The translations under genes were made by a program, and so were the position numbers. The notes beneath the pieces were generated by a model. It saw nothing but the letters and a program-made list of their open reading frames with translations, did not search any database and had not been told where the DNA came from. From RI-92 sp040235555 (GTDB lineage: Bacteria > Pseudomonadota > Gammaproteobacteria > UBA6429 > Thiohalophilaceae): a DNA stretch of 17,499 bases. The DNA is taken from assembly GCA_040235555.1 (NCBI GenBank), contig JBECKZ010000022.1, positions 1 to 17,499 on the forward strand, in the 5' to 3' direction. Positions 6,606 through 13,608 of the stretch are shown here, piece after piece. The number at the start of each line of letters is the position of its first letter. Within the stretch, counting starts at the first letter, position 1.

Positions 6606-8117
6606 TTACATATTTTTGATTTCGTAATCCGAGACGGCGCCGTAGACATGGACAGGGTCTGACTTTCCACGGACGCGTTGTGGCCCAAGATTAGCAAACT
6701 TGTTGCCTAAATCTTCAGGCAAACGTGTAAACACCTTATCTGATACGATTACGCGATAGCCAAGACGTTTACTGAGGCCATCCAGCCGACTGGCGGTGTT
6801 TACCACATCGCCAATAAAGGTATATTCATAACGATCGGCCGAGCCGATTGTCCCGGCTACAGCTCTTCCCATATGAATACCAACACCAATGTCAAATTCC
6901 GTGTCATCCCCAAGGTTGATGGTTTTGGTATGTGAAATGATATGCATGGCAGCCTGGATTGCATTTTGGGCGGCATTGTCTTTGCCATCTATGCCGAATA
7001 CGGCGAGGATGGCATCCCCCATAAATTTATTAATCAAACCGTTATGTGCGCTAATCAGATCAGAAATCTTGGCGAAAAAGGCATTAAGAAACCGAATGAC
7101 CTGATCGGGTGGTGTATTTTCCACAAAGGTGGTAAAGCGCCGGAGATCGCAGAATAAAATAGCAACTTCATATTCCTGCCCCTGTTTGAGCATATTGGCG
7201 TCAGCGCCAAGCAGCTTTTGCATTATGTTAGGACTGACAATCCGTTCCAGGACAGAGCTGACCTTTTGTTTTTCGCGTAATTGTTCGATCATTTTATTGG
7301 TCTGGGATGCGATCAGCGCAAATTCGTCATTGCTCATGATTGGAACAAATGAATCAAATTTTCCGTTTTGCAATTCGTGCAGTACTTTGAGTTGGGAATC
7401 AAGCAGGTATTTCTGATTTTGTGCGTAAGAATAGGCGACACGCATAGCAAGACCAATGATCACGGCAGTGATGATCACGATATCGAATAAAAATACATTG
7501 TGGATGGTACCGATATCAATTTTCTGGCTTTCAGCTATCTGGAACAGAATTAAGTGTGCTGAAAAATACAGGGCAACAATGGTGATCAGTATGGTAGTGA
7601 CAACAAACATCCGAAGTCGTCTGGTACTGGATTCGAAGCGTATTTCCTTGGCGAAGATAAAGCGTCTTTCATAGTAACACCGTCTCTCGGTATTTAATGC
7701 ACTATCCACAGCGACAAAGTAGCCATAAACTACAGTGCCGATGATAAATTTATAGGAAATGACATTGGGGACATGCACGATTGTATGCGTCAGGAGCAGG
7801 TATCCGATGATCGCCGCGCTGATGTACAGGCCGAGACTGATGAAAAACTCCGATTTAACGATATCCTGGTTCGGATCCTGGAAGAAGAACCAGTTGTCGA
7901 TCGCAAGTCGTGCAAATGCAATACTGGCAAATGATACGCAGGTAAAGAGAAAAAGTTGGGTGCTGTCAAAATTGAGATCCGGGGTGTGCCCCTGGCTGTA
8001 AACAAATACCAATAATGCACCCAGGATGATATAGAGATATTTGAGTCGCTGATTGGATGACCAGTTCTGTTCGGAAAACAGGTTATGCAACAGTGATAAA
8101 TGATTTTCAGATGCCAT
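6606..8117 (-). CDS. Membrane-bound class III adenylate cyclase with HAMP-like linker
   Basis: The protein is 503 aa from ATG 8117 (only a weak ribosome site). The N-terminal half has about six membrane helices near 28-42, 52-72, 92-112, 120-138, 170-192 and 208-230. A HAMP-like segment with coiled coil follows at 230-285, then a class III cyclase domain at about 312-495. Catalytic residues are complete: metal-binding D324 (FCDLRRFT) and D368 (MGDAIL), transition-state N440 and R444 (VVNTASRL). The purine-selecting pair is K364 (NKFMGD) and D437 (FIGDVVN), the combination for ATP rather than GTP, so the product should be cAMP. The membrane part is a different sort of sensor from the usual extracellular CHASE2 module and its ligand is unknown. 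Its transcript runs towards the HD-GYP gene with no room for a terminator, so the 3' ends must overlap. Confidence 0.88.
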   Translation of the reverse strand: MASENHLSLLHNLFSEQNWSSNQRLKYLYIILGALLVFVYSQGHTPDLNFDSTQLFLFTCVSFASIAFARLAIDNWFFFQDPNQDIVKSEFFISLGLYISAAIIGYLLLTHTIVHVPNVISYKFIIGTVVYGYFVAVDSALNTERRCYYERRFIFAKEIRFESSTRRLRMFVVTTILITIVALYFSAHLILFQIAESQKIDIGTIHNVFLFDIVIITAVIIGLAMRVAYSYAQNQKYLLDSQLKVLHELQNGKFDSFVPIMSNDEFALIASQTNKMIEQLREKQKVSSVLERIVSPNIMQKLLGADANMLKQGQEYEVAILFCDLRRFTTFVENTPPDQVIRFLNAFFAKISDLISAHNGLINKFMGDAILAVFGIDGKDNAAQNAIQAAMHIISHTKTINLGDDTEFDIGVGIHMGRAVAGTIGSADRYEYTFIGDVVNTASRLDGLSKRLGYRVIVSDKVFTRLPEDLGNKFANLGPQRVRGKSDPVHVYGAVSDYEIKNM

Positions 8118-8148
8118 TCGAGAGCTTCAGGATTCGCTGCGTTACGGA

Positions 8149-8200
8149 TATGGGGTTATCTGCACCCCATAATTAACATCATTAAAAACAAGGTATTATA
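8149..8200 (-). promoter_or_regulatory. Cyclase leader: -10 box and perfect 8-bp inverted repeat
   Basis: On the minus strand a consensus TATAAT lies at 8195-8200, about 80 bases before the cyclase ATG, though no good -35 is present. Between it and the gene, TATGGGGT at 8149-8156 and ACCCCATA at 8164-8171 form a perfect 8-pair inverted repeat with a 7-base loop. It could be a dimeric repressor or activator site, or a hairpin in the 5' leader that affects translation. Confidence 0.4.
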
Positions 8201-8418
8201 TCTGCTTTTACGCAGCCCTTCCTTGGTAATACATTGTTGCCATCTCCTATATCGGCTGCTACCCAGTTCATCCTTAGCTTTCAACGAGATAGCCAGCAGC
8301 CAGGGGTATTTGAGTCACACGAAAACCGGCTGTTTTACCTAGAGTAGAAATTACAATATGTGTAACTTATTGATTTGATAGTCATAAATAGCAATATATC
8401 AGCCGTTTACTGCATTAA

Positions 8419-8624
8419 CGTAGCGCAAAAGACAACGGAATCTCCAGTCTAAAATATTTACCTGACATGCCTGTGATCATGATAACTGCTGTGGGTGACT
8501 GGAGAATATTGGCCCAGCGGGTGAAAATGAAAATAATGCCGTTGTGCAGCCACTGTCGAGTGTTAACTTGGCAAGGTTCTACGACAAATCGCGGAATACA
8601 TGCCGGTACCTGTCGCAAACACTG
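8419..8624 (+). pseudogene. Frameshifted relic of a response-regulator receiver domain
   Basis: One forward frame from 8431 reads DNGISSLKYLP and then DMPVIMITAVGD, WRILAQRVKM. That is the alpha3-beta4-alpha4 part of a receiver domain (compare the common PVIMITAyGD segment). At about 8529 the similarity jumps to another frame, reading ENNAVVQPLSSVNLAR. That matches beta5-alpha5, where the conserved Lys-Pro has become Gln-Pro. A single lost base joins the two. The second frame stops at 8622-8624. Upstream, a third frame near 8372 reads DLIVINSNIS, possibly the degraded beta3 with its phospho-acceptor Asp changed to Asn, but stops surround it. No start codon or ribosome site fits. I read this as a decayed two-component gene; the match was made by eye, and chance similarity of such short pieces cannot be excluded. 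Confidence 0.5.
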
Positions 8625-8771
8625 TAACCAGCTCGAAATTGACTCAGGAATGGTTCATACCAGATAAAACACACCCATTCCCGGGTAATCGAAAGTGCCG
8701 CTGCTGCTAGCGGAACCTGGAAGAGATTGAATGACTGCTGTTTCAGCCAGCCATGTACAGAAGGCGTATTA

Positions 8772-9042
8772 CCGCCGGACAATATAAGTGAACTCAGATC
8801 CTGTTTAGATCGAGATATGTTTAAGAGTAGCTCTTTCCCAAAAGTTTATGACAGGGCAGAGTAAACTTTGATTTCATTTCGCTGTGACTAATGAATATAT
8901 TCTGCAAAAACGGTGGTTCATAAACCCACTGGCATTTCTATATCAAAACTGCATGGTTCGGCACATTGAGACGGTCATCACCATTTTCCTAAGCTCGTTG
9001 CCTTCAGAATTATTGACAATAGCCAATAACATTGAAAGTTGA
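8772..9042 (+). pseudogene. Possible HPt-domain relic downstream of the receiver relic
   Basis: Two short forward reading segments resemble a histidine phosphotransfer domain. The first (8772-8861) reads PPDNISELRSCLDRDMF and stops at 8862. The second, in another frame (8872-9042), includes HIETVITIFLSSLP then SELLTIANNIES before TGA, like the helix pair that precedes the phosphorylated His in HPt domains. After 9042 only scraps continue the match and no intact His motif is present. A receiver followed by HPt is the usual C-terminus of hybrid sensor kinases, so both relics may come from one gene. This is much weaker than the receiver match. Confidence 0.25.
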
Positions 9043-9047
9043 AAGGC

Positions 9048-9081
9048 GATTAGTTGCGAAAATATTAGTGATTACTAATCT
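9048..9081 (+). promoter_or_regulatory. Candidate pilU promoter overlapping a palindrome
   Basis: TTGCGA at 9054-9059 and TAATCT at 9076-9081 are 16 bases apart and give a plausible sigma70 promoter about 85 bases before the pilU ATG. The -10 overlaps ATTAGT-GATT-ACTAAT (9064-9079), a perfect palindrome, with a further ATTAGT at 9049-9054. This could be an operator. A perfect TTGACA at 9013-9018 lies upstream but has no matching -10. Confidence 0.3.
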
Positions 9082-9166
9082 TATGGCCAACATTACTGGT
9101 TTAGGTCACTCGCAGTCAGTATGATCCCGGATTGTTGTTCAAGTATACAGATGAGGTTTGGTCTGG

Positions 9167-10264
9167 ATGGATATTACTCCCTATTTAAAATTAATGGTTG
9201 AACGTGACGCTTCTGATCTTTACATCACCGTTGGTGCGCGTGTCCATATCAAGATTGATGGCGTGACGGCACCCGTCGGCCAGAATGTACTGCCAGCCGG
9301 GGCGGTACAGGCGATATTGCCGGGTATTCTTACTGAAAAACAGCTCGCCGAGTTCAATGATGAAATGGAATTGGACACAGCCTTTTCTATTGAGGGAGTA
9401 GGGCGTTTCCGAATCAATGTCTTTCGTCAGCGCGGAGAAGAGGCCATTGTTATACGTCAGATCAAGGCGCAGGTACCCGATTTTGACTCATTAAATCTGC
9501 CCGGGATTATCAAAGAACTTATCATGGAGCAACGTGGTCTCCTCATTATCGCGGGTGCCACTGGTACGGGGAAGTCGACCACAGTTGCCTCTATGCTCGA
9601 TTATCGTAATCAAAACAAAACTGGCCACATACTGACTATCGAAGATCCAATCGAATTCCTGCATCAACATAAAAAATCCATCGTGAGTCAGCGGGAAGTC
9701 GGGATTGATACCAAGTCGTTCGAAGAAGCGCTACGTCGTGCGATGCGTGAAGCACCTGATGTGATTATGATCGGCGAGATCCGGGATGCCGAGACCATGA
9801 AGCAGGCCTTGTCCTATGCTGATACTGGCCATTTATGTATTGCAACACTGCATGCCACCAATGCTACCCAAACGATGGAACGTATTATCAGTTTGTTTCC
9901 TGAGAATGCCCGTGATCAATTATTGATGGATATGTCACTGAATCTACGTGCAGTGATTGCGCAACGCTTGTTGATCGACAAAAGCAAGAAACGCGTACCG
10001 GCCACCGAGGTACTGTTGAACGAACCACGAATTAAATCATTGATTCGTGAAGGGGTAACCCACAAACTCAAGGAGGCCTTGGAAAAGGCACCACCGGAAA
10101 GCAAGATACACTCCTTTGATAACGATATCCTGCGTTTATTCAATGCGGGCCTGGTGACCATGGATGAAGCACTTATTCATGCAGACGAGCCGGAACACCT
10201 CCAGGTGAAGGTACGCCTGGGTGGTGGGATTACTTCTGCACCTGAGGATATTTACAATATCTAG
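9167..10264 (+). CDS. pilU: Type IV pilus retraction ATPase, PilU type
   Basis: The protein is 365 aa from ATG 9167, with GATGAGG about 10 bases upstream; a TTG three codons earlier is also open. It is a PilT/PilU-family hexameric ATPase that works in the cytoplasm at the base of the pilus. Visible motifs: N-terminal domain starting MDITPYLKLM and SDLYITVG; Walker A GATGTGKST 130-138 (K136); Asp box ILTIEDPIE 155-163; Walker B VIMIGEIRD 199-207 (E204); His box HLCIATLHATNA 222-233. The segment HQHKKSIVSQREVGIDT (167 on) and the long C-terminal tail after residue 345 fit PilU better than PilT. PilU normally assists PilT in retraction, and no pilT lies beside it here. It appears monocistronic, with a weak hairpin right after the stop. 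Confidence 0.9.
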   Translation: MDITPYLKLMVERDASDLYITVGARVHIKIDGVTAPVGQNVLPAGAVQAILPGILTEKQLAEFNDEMELDTAFSIEGVGRFRINVFRQRGEEAIVIRQIKAQVPDFDSLNLPGIIKELIMEQRGLLIIAGATGTGKSTTVASMLDYRNQNKTGHILTIEDPIEFLHQHKKSIVSQREVGIDTKSFEEALRRAMREAPDVIMIGEIRDAETMKQALSYADTGHLCIATLHATNATQTMERIISLFPENARDQLLMDMSLNLRAVIAQRLLIDKSKKRVPATEVLLNEPRIKSLIREGVTHKLKEALEKAPPESKIHSFDNDILRLFNAGLVTMDEALIHADEPEHLQVKVRLGGGITSAPEDIYNI

Positions 10265-10290
10265 GTCGATCAGTACACGACCAGTCTTCT
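10261..10290 (+). terminator. Weak hairpin at the end of pilU
   Basis: GGTCG at 10264-10268 pairs with CGACC at 10278-10282. It extends by two more pairs with one bulged A (CTaGGTCG against CGACCAG), overlapping the pilU stop codon. TCTTCT follows. The stem is short and the tract interrupted, so this is a tentative terminator. Confidence 0.3.
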
Positions 10291-10435
10291 CCGTTTGTAT
10301 CAGGTGTTATGAGTCCACCGCAAGGCGTGCACACACAGGAGATATTGAGTGGCGCAGCGTTATCTGCGTATAGGCTGTTAATAAAGCGATTGCAACGCCG
10401 GTACACTGACCACATCAGGGCAATTCAGTGATTTA

Positions 10436-10897
10436 TTATTTGTATGCCCCGCCCATATTCATACGCTTTCCCTGAGAAAGCAAAGTGATATAGGTCTCCA
10501 GAGCCCGCATCTTATTGCTGTCATATGCCGGGGGGTTGCCGTTCAACGCGCCCTGAATGCAGCCATGGATCTCATCCGCCAGTGTCATGACCCGACCTTC
10601 ACGTGCCTTATAACGTGGAAATACAGCTGCAGCATTAGACAGGCTGGGACCCTTCATGCCTGAACCGGGGACAATAGTAGGACCCATTCCAGCACCAGTA
10701 TGACAACTGTCGCAGGTCATACCGCGGCCACCAAAAGTGTTATGCAGGAAGATCTCTCTTCCTTGTGTAATCATGGCTGCCAAAGGTTTAGGGGCGGTAG
10801 CGCAGTAAACGGGTAGCGCCTCCAAAGTCAGCGCAGATACGAATGCAAGTCCTAGCAGAACCCGGGGCTTAAGTAGGACTTTAAATCCATTAAACAT
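10436..10897 (-). CDS. Exported monohaem c-type cytochrome
   Basis: The protein is 153 aa from ATG 10897 with GAGGTG seven bases upstream. Residues 1-33 have a basic start and hydrophobic core (VLLGLAFVSALTL), so it is sent to the periplasm by Sec. There is one haem-attachment motif, CDSCH at 62-66, in GGRGMTCDSCHTGAGMGP. Several methionines (M71, M81, M130, M146, M148) could be the second axial ligand. The C-terminal half (LADEIHGCIQGALNG, then MRALETYITLLSQG) has the shape of the cytochrome modules in SoxA/TsdA-like sulfur-oxidation proteins. C113 in this part is unpaired and outside any CxxCH. It is likely a small electron carrier or subunit of a periplasmic oxidase. It converges with pilU and no partner enzyme lies beside it, so its pathway is not shown. 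Confidence 0.8.
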   Translation of the reverse strand: MFNGFKVLLKPRVLLGLAFVSALTLEALPVYCATAPKPLAAMITQGREIFLHNTFGGRGMTCDSCHTGAGMGPTIVPGSGMKGPSLSNAAAVFPRYKAREGRVMTLADEIHGCIQGALNGNPPAYDSNKMRALETYITLLSQGKRMNMGGAYK

Positions 10898-11692
10898 GAT
10901 TCACCTCTAAACTAATTATTCGAAAAACAACCTGTCTCTGATTATCCAGTGTCTTGATATGTACTTTATGTGTTATCGGTGTTCTTCATTTTCATGAAGA
11001 AAATTGGGCTCCGTTCTTTTGATTAGCTATGAATTGGTATTCCAGACGTATTGACAGAATTGACATAGATGAGTGCCCGCTAACTAGAATTAAATTTAGA
11101 AATAGTCATTCGCAGCATCCTGGATTTTTGTATCAAGATCCTGTGTCTGCTATGGCAGATCTAAACTGAATCTATCAGCGGATATATCTCCTCCTGAATG
11201 GTGAACTCTGTTGGCAACCCCTAACCTCCTGATTCTGGTATTAAATAGCATCAGCCATGTCGCTGCAGACTAGTAAATCATCATTCTCTAATATTACTGG
11301 ATAACGATGTAGGTAATCTAACATCGGTTTGCTTGCTAATCTGTATTTCACCAACCATAGTAATTATTAAGTAAGCTCGCATTTGTTAGGATGCTGTTCG
11401 GTCGCAATTTGGTCGCGGGTCTGGATTATGGATTTGATCCACGCTCTCCGAGACACACTAACAAACCCAGGAACGCCGTGACTCGACTCGTGCTCACAGG
11501 ACCTGATAATGCACTTCTTGATTACCACTCTGGCAAGGAAGCCTGGTCATGCTTAGTGGATCGTCCATCAGGCTTTGTTCTCTTCATGGAATTTGATCAG
11601 GTTCGATGCCACTCTTTTACGAATCGCGACTATTCTTTACGTGCGAGTTGTAAATACGTTGTACACCACCCACTGCTAGGAGGAGTAAAACG
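10898..11692. other. Long intergenic region between the cytochrome and the TRAP operon
   Basis: This stretch of nearly 800 bases holds divergent upstream regions and no gene I can defend. Two overlapping TTGACA hexamers (11051-11056 and 11060-11065) face the TRAP operon. The second has TAGAAT at 11085-11090, but at 19 bases, which is long, and it would leave a leader of about 600 bases. I found no convincing -24/-12 sigma54 element. A 101-codon open frame at 11391-11696 lacks a ribosome site and any familiar motif. The last 20 bases contain the strong AGGAGGAGT ribosome site of dctP. Confidence 0.4.
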
Positions 11693-12826
11693 ATGAATGA
11701 TAAATCCGACAAGCCAGAGCCATCCAAACCTGCCTCACGCCGTAAGTTTCTCCAGACATCAGCCGCCATTGGTGGCGCTGCGATTCTGGGAGCTCCATTT
11801 ATCAGCAACGCCGAGGCTGCTAAAGGCCATGTCTGGAAAGTCCAGTCGACCTGGGATGCCGGTACCACCGGTTACAAACTGTTTGAGACCTGGGCAAATA
11901 GCATCAAGGAGAAATCCGGCGGCGAGTTGACGTTCAAGCCCTTCCCGGCCAAAGCCGTGGCCGCCGACAACAATGCCTTGTTCGACGCGGTACGCACGGG
12001 TGTATTGCAGGCCATGAATCCGTTCAGCCTTTACTGGTCGGGCAAGATCCCGGCCTCGGTCTTTCTGTCGTCCTATCCGGCCGGACCGGATCAACCGGGT
12101 CAGTGGGAGACCATGTTCCACGGCCTCGGCCTGCTGGAGCTGACTCGCGAGATCTATAGCAAATATGGGCTGTTCTACGTCGGCCCGATCCAGCACGACG
12201 CCAATATCATTCACTCCAAGACTCCGGTGGAAACTCTGGACCAGCTCAAAGGCATGAAGATCCGCTTGCCCGGCGGGATGGTAGCCGAGGTTTTCGAAAA
12301 GTTCGGCGTTAGTACCACCAGTATGCCTGGCTCGGATATCTATCCGGCCCTGGAGAAAGGGACTATCGACGCCGCTGACTACGTTGGGCCGGCGATCAAC
12401 TGGGATCTGGGTTTTGCTGAAATCACCAAGTACATCATCTGCATGGGACCGCCGGGCCAGACCTCGCTGTATCAGCCGGTCGACCTCATGGACCTGACGG
12501 TCAATCTCGGCGCCTGGAAGCGTCTGCCGAAAAAAATGCACGAATTCCTCGAGGACCAGGTCCATACCTACTCGGTTCATCACTTCACCGCAATCCAGAA
12601 AGCTGATCTTGTGGCCATGGATAAATTCCTCAAGGCTGGCACTACTATATCGCGTTTGTCCGCCGAGGATGTACACCGTTTCCGCAAGGCAGCGGTACCG
12701 GTCTGGTTCGAGTGGGCCAAGAAGAATCCTGATGCCAAGCGAGTCTTCAAGATTCACCTCGACTACATGCTCAACCCGTACATGGGCTACATTACCAAAG
12801 ATGACATCAAGGGTTTGAGCTTGTAA
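11693..12826 (+). CDS. dctP: TRAP transporter substrate-binding protein, DctP family, Tat-exported
   Basis: The protein is 377 aa from ATG 11693, with AGGAGGAGT ending six bases upstream, the best ribosome site in the window. The N-terminus has a twin-arginine signal: SRRKFLQT at 15-22, hydrophobic AAIGGAAILGAPF, and a site near NAEA (39-42). The mature part is a DctP-fold periplasmic receptor. Recognisable segments are MKIRLPGGMVAEVFEKFG (188 on), containing R191 that by family analogy holds the substrate carboxylate, SDIYPALEKGTIDAAD, and YVGPAINWDLGF at 230-241. The last resembles Tat-exported receptors for 2-oxo or other organic acids such as TakP. The protein delivers its ligand to the DctQ-DctM membrane pair encoded next. 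A stable hairpin follows the stop and may favour receptor mRNA over transporter mRNA. The exact ligand cannot be read from sequence. Confidence 0.9.
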   Translation: MNDKSDKPEPSKPASRRKFLQTSAAIGGAAILGAPFISNAEAAKGHVWKVQSTWDAGTTGYKLFETWANSIKEKSGGELTFKPFPAKAVAADNNALFDAVRTGVLQAMNPFSLYWSGKIPASVFLSSYPAGPDQPGQWETMFHGLGLLELTREIYSKYGLFYVGPIQHDANIIHSKTPVETLDQLKGMKIRLPGGMVAEVFEKFGVSTTSMPGSDIYPALEKGTIDAADYVGPAINWDLGFAEITKYIICMGPPGQTSLYQPVDLMDLTVNLGAWKRLPKKMHEFLEDQVHTYSVHHFTAIQKADLVAMDKFLKAGTTISRLSAEDVHRFRKAAVPVWFEWAKKNPDAKRVFKIHLDYMLNPYMGYITKDDIKGLSL

Positions 12827-12842
12827 CTACTCTTGTTGGAAA

Positions 12843-12874
12843 TGACAGCGGGCGACGTTGTGCGCTCGCTGTCA
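12843..12874 (+). promoter_or_regulatory. Intercistronic hairpin between dctP and dctQ
   Basis: TGACAGCGGGCG at 12843-12854 pairs with CGCTCGCTGTCA at 12863-12874 over 12 positions (one G-U) with an 8-base loop. No T-run follows, so it should not stop all transcription. Between a binding-protein gene and its membrane subunits, such a hairpin commonly protects the upstream mRNA or attenuates the downstream genes, giving more receptor than transporter. Confidence 0.65.
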
Positions 12875-12897
12875 TCCCGTCTTGCAATGGAGGTACC

Positions 12898-13608
12898 ATG
12901 TCCGAGTCTGTGAATGTTGTTCTGCCCCATTGGGTGTACTGGGGCTGGTTGGCGATCATGCCGCTGATTTTCATGTGGTTGGATCGAAAATCGAAGTCTG
13001 AAACCAAAGCCGAAACTCAGCCTGCTGCCAAACCCACGCCCGATGAAGAAACCGCGCTGGCGTATCTGGCCGAGGAGGATCCGGTCCTGCATGCGCCGGG
13101 TAACCGGGCCTCCCGCCTGTTTGACTGGATCAGTGAACAGTCCGGGGTCTTCGTTGCCTTGTGGACGGTCAATGCGGTTTGTGCGTATTTCTATGAAGTC
13201 ATCTCGCGTTACCTGTTTGATGCACCCACTATCTGGGTTCACCAGGCGTCCTATCTGCTGTTTGGTATGCAATACCTCCTCGCCGGTGGTTTCGCCCTGT
13301 TGCATGGTGATCATGTCCGTGTCGATGTCGTCTACATCAAGTTGCCAAAACGGGCGCAGGTTGGCATGGACATCTTTACCTCCGTGTTCTTCTTCATCTT
13401 TGCCCTCGCCCTGATCGGCACTTCCTGGCGATTCTTCTCCGATTCGTACTCGATGCTGGAAGTGACGGAGGAGACCTGGCGTATCCAATATTATCCGGTG
13501 AAAGCGATGATGGTTCTCGGTTCGGTCATTCTGGCCCTGGCCGGGCTATCAAAACTAATCAAAGACATTCGTTTGTATCAACGTCTTGGAAAGGCAAAAC
13601 GCGTATGA
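12898..13608 (+). CDS. dctQ: TRAP transporter small membrane subunit, DctQ family, with extra N-terminal helix
   Basis: The protein is 236 aa from ATG 12898, preceded by GGAGG. The DctQ core occupies about 75-225 with four membrane helices. It contains the family's conserved stretch VISRYLFDAPTIWVHQ (101-116) and GDHVRVDVVY (137-146). Ordinary DctQ proteins are about 160-190 aa. The excess here is at the front: a hydrophobic segment at 9-28, then a charged Ala/Pro/Glu/Lys-rich linker at about 30-70. The subunit joins DctM in the inner membrane to form the sodium-driven transporter. The stop overlaps the start of dctM by four bases (ATGA), so the two are probably translationally coupled. Confidence 0.88.
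   Translation: MSESVNVVLPHWVYWGWLAIMPLIFMWLDRKSKSETKAETQPAAKPTPDEETALAYLAEEDPVLHAPGNRASRLFDWISEQSGVFVALWTVNAVCAYFYEVISRYLFDAPTIWVHQASYLLFGMQYLLAGGFALLHGDHVRVDVVYIKLPKRAQVGMDIFTSVFFFIFALALIGTSWRFFSDSYSMLEVTEETWRIQYYPVKAMMVLGSVILALAGLSKLIKDIRLYQRLGKAKRV

Noticed and set aside
8415..8782. Two 67-codon minus-strand open frames in the gap before pilU
   Set aside because: They have no ribosome sites or motifs, and the opposite strand of the same bases carries the receiver-like relic.
9013..9018. Perfect TTGACA as the -35 of a pilU promoter
   Set aside because: No -10-like hexamer lies 15-19 bases downstream; the TTGCGA/TAATCT pair further down fits better.
11391..11696. 101-codon open frame overlapping the dctP start by four bases
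   Set aside because: There is no ribosome site at its start, no recognisable motif or hydrophobic pattern, and its 3' end consists of the dctP ribosome site, so the overlap is likely chance.
12787..13488. Long minus-strand open frame opposite dctQ, and a similar 332-codon frame opposite dctP
   Set aside because: Both are shadows of GC-rich coding sequence on the other strand; the plus-strand genes have clear families, ribosome sites and operon spacing.
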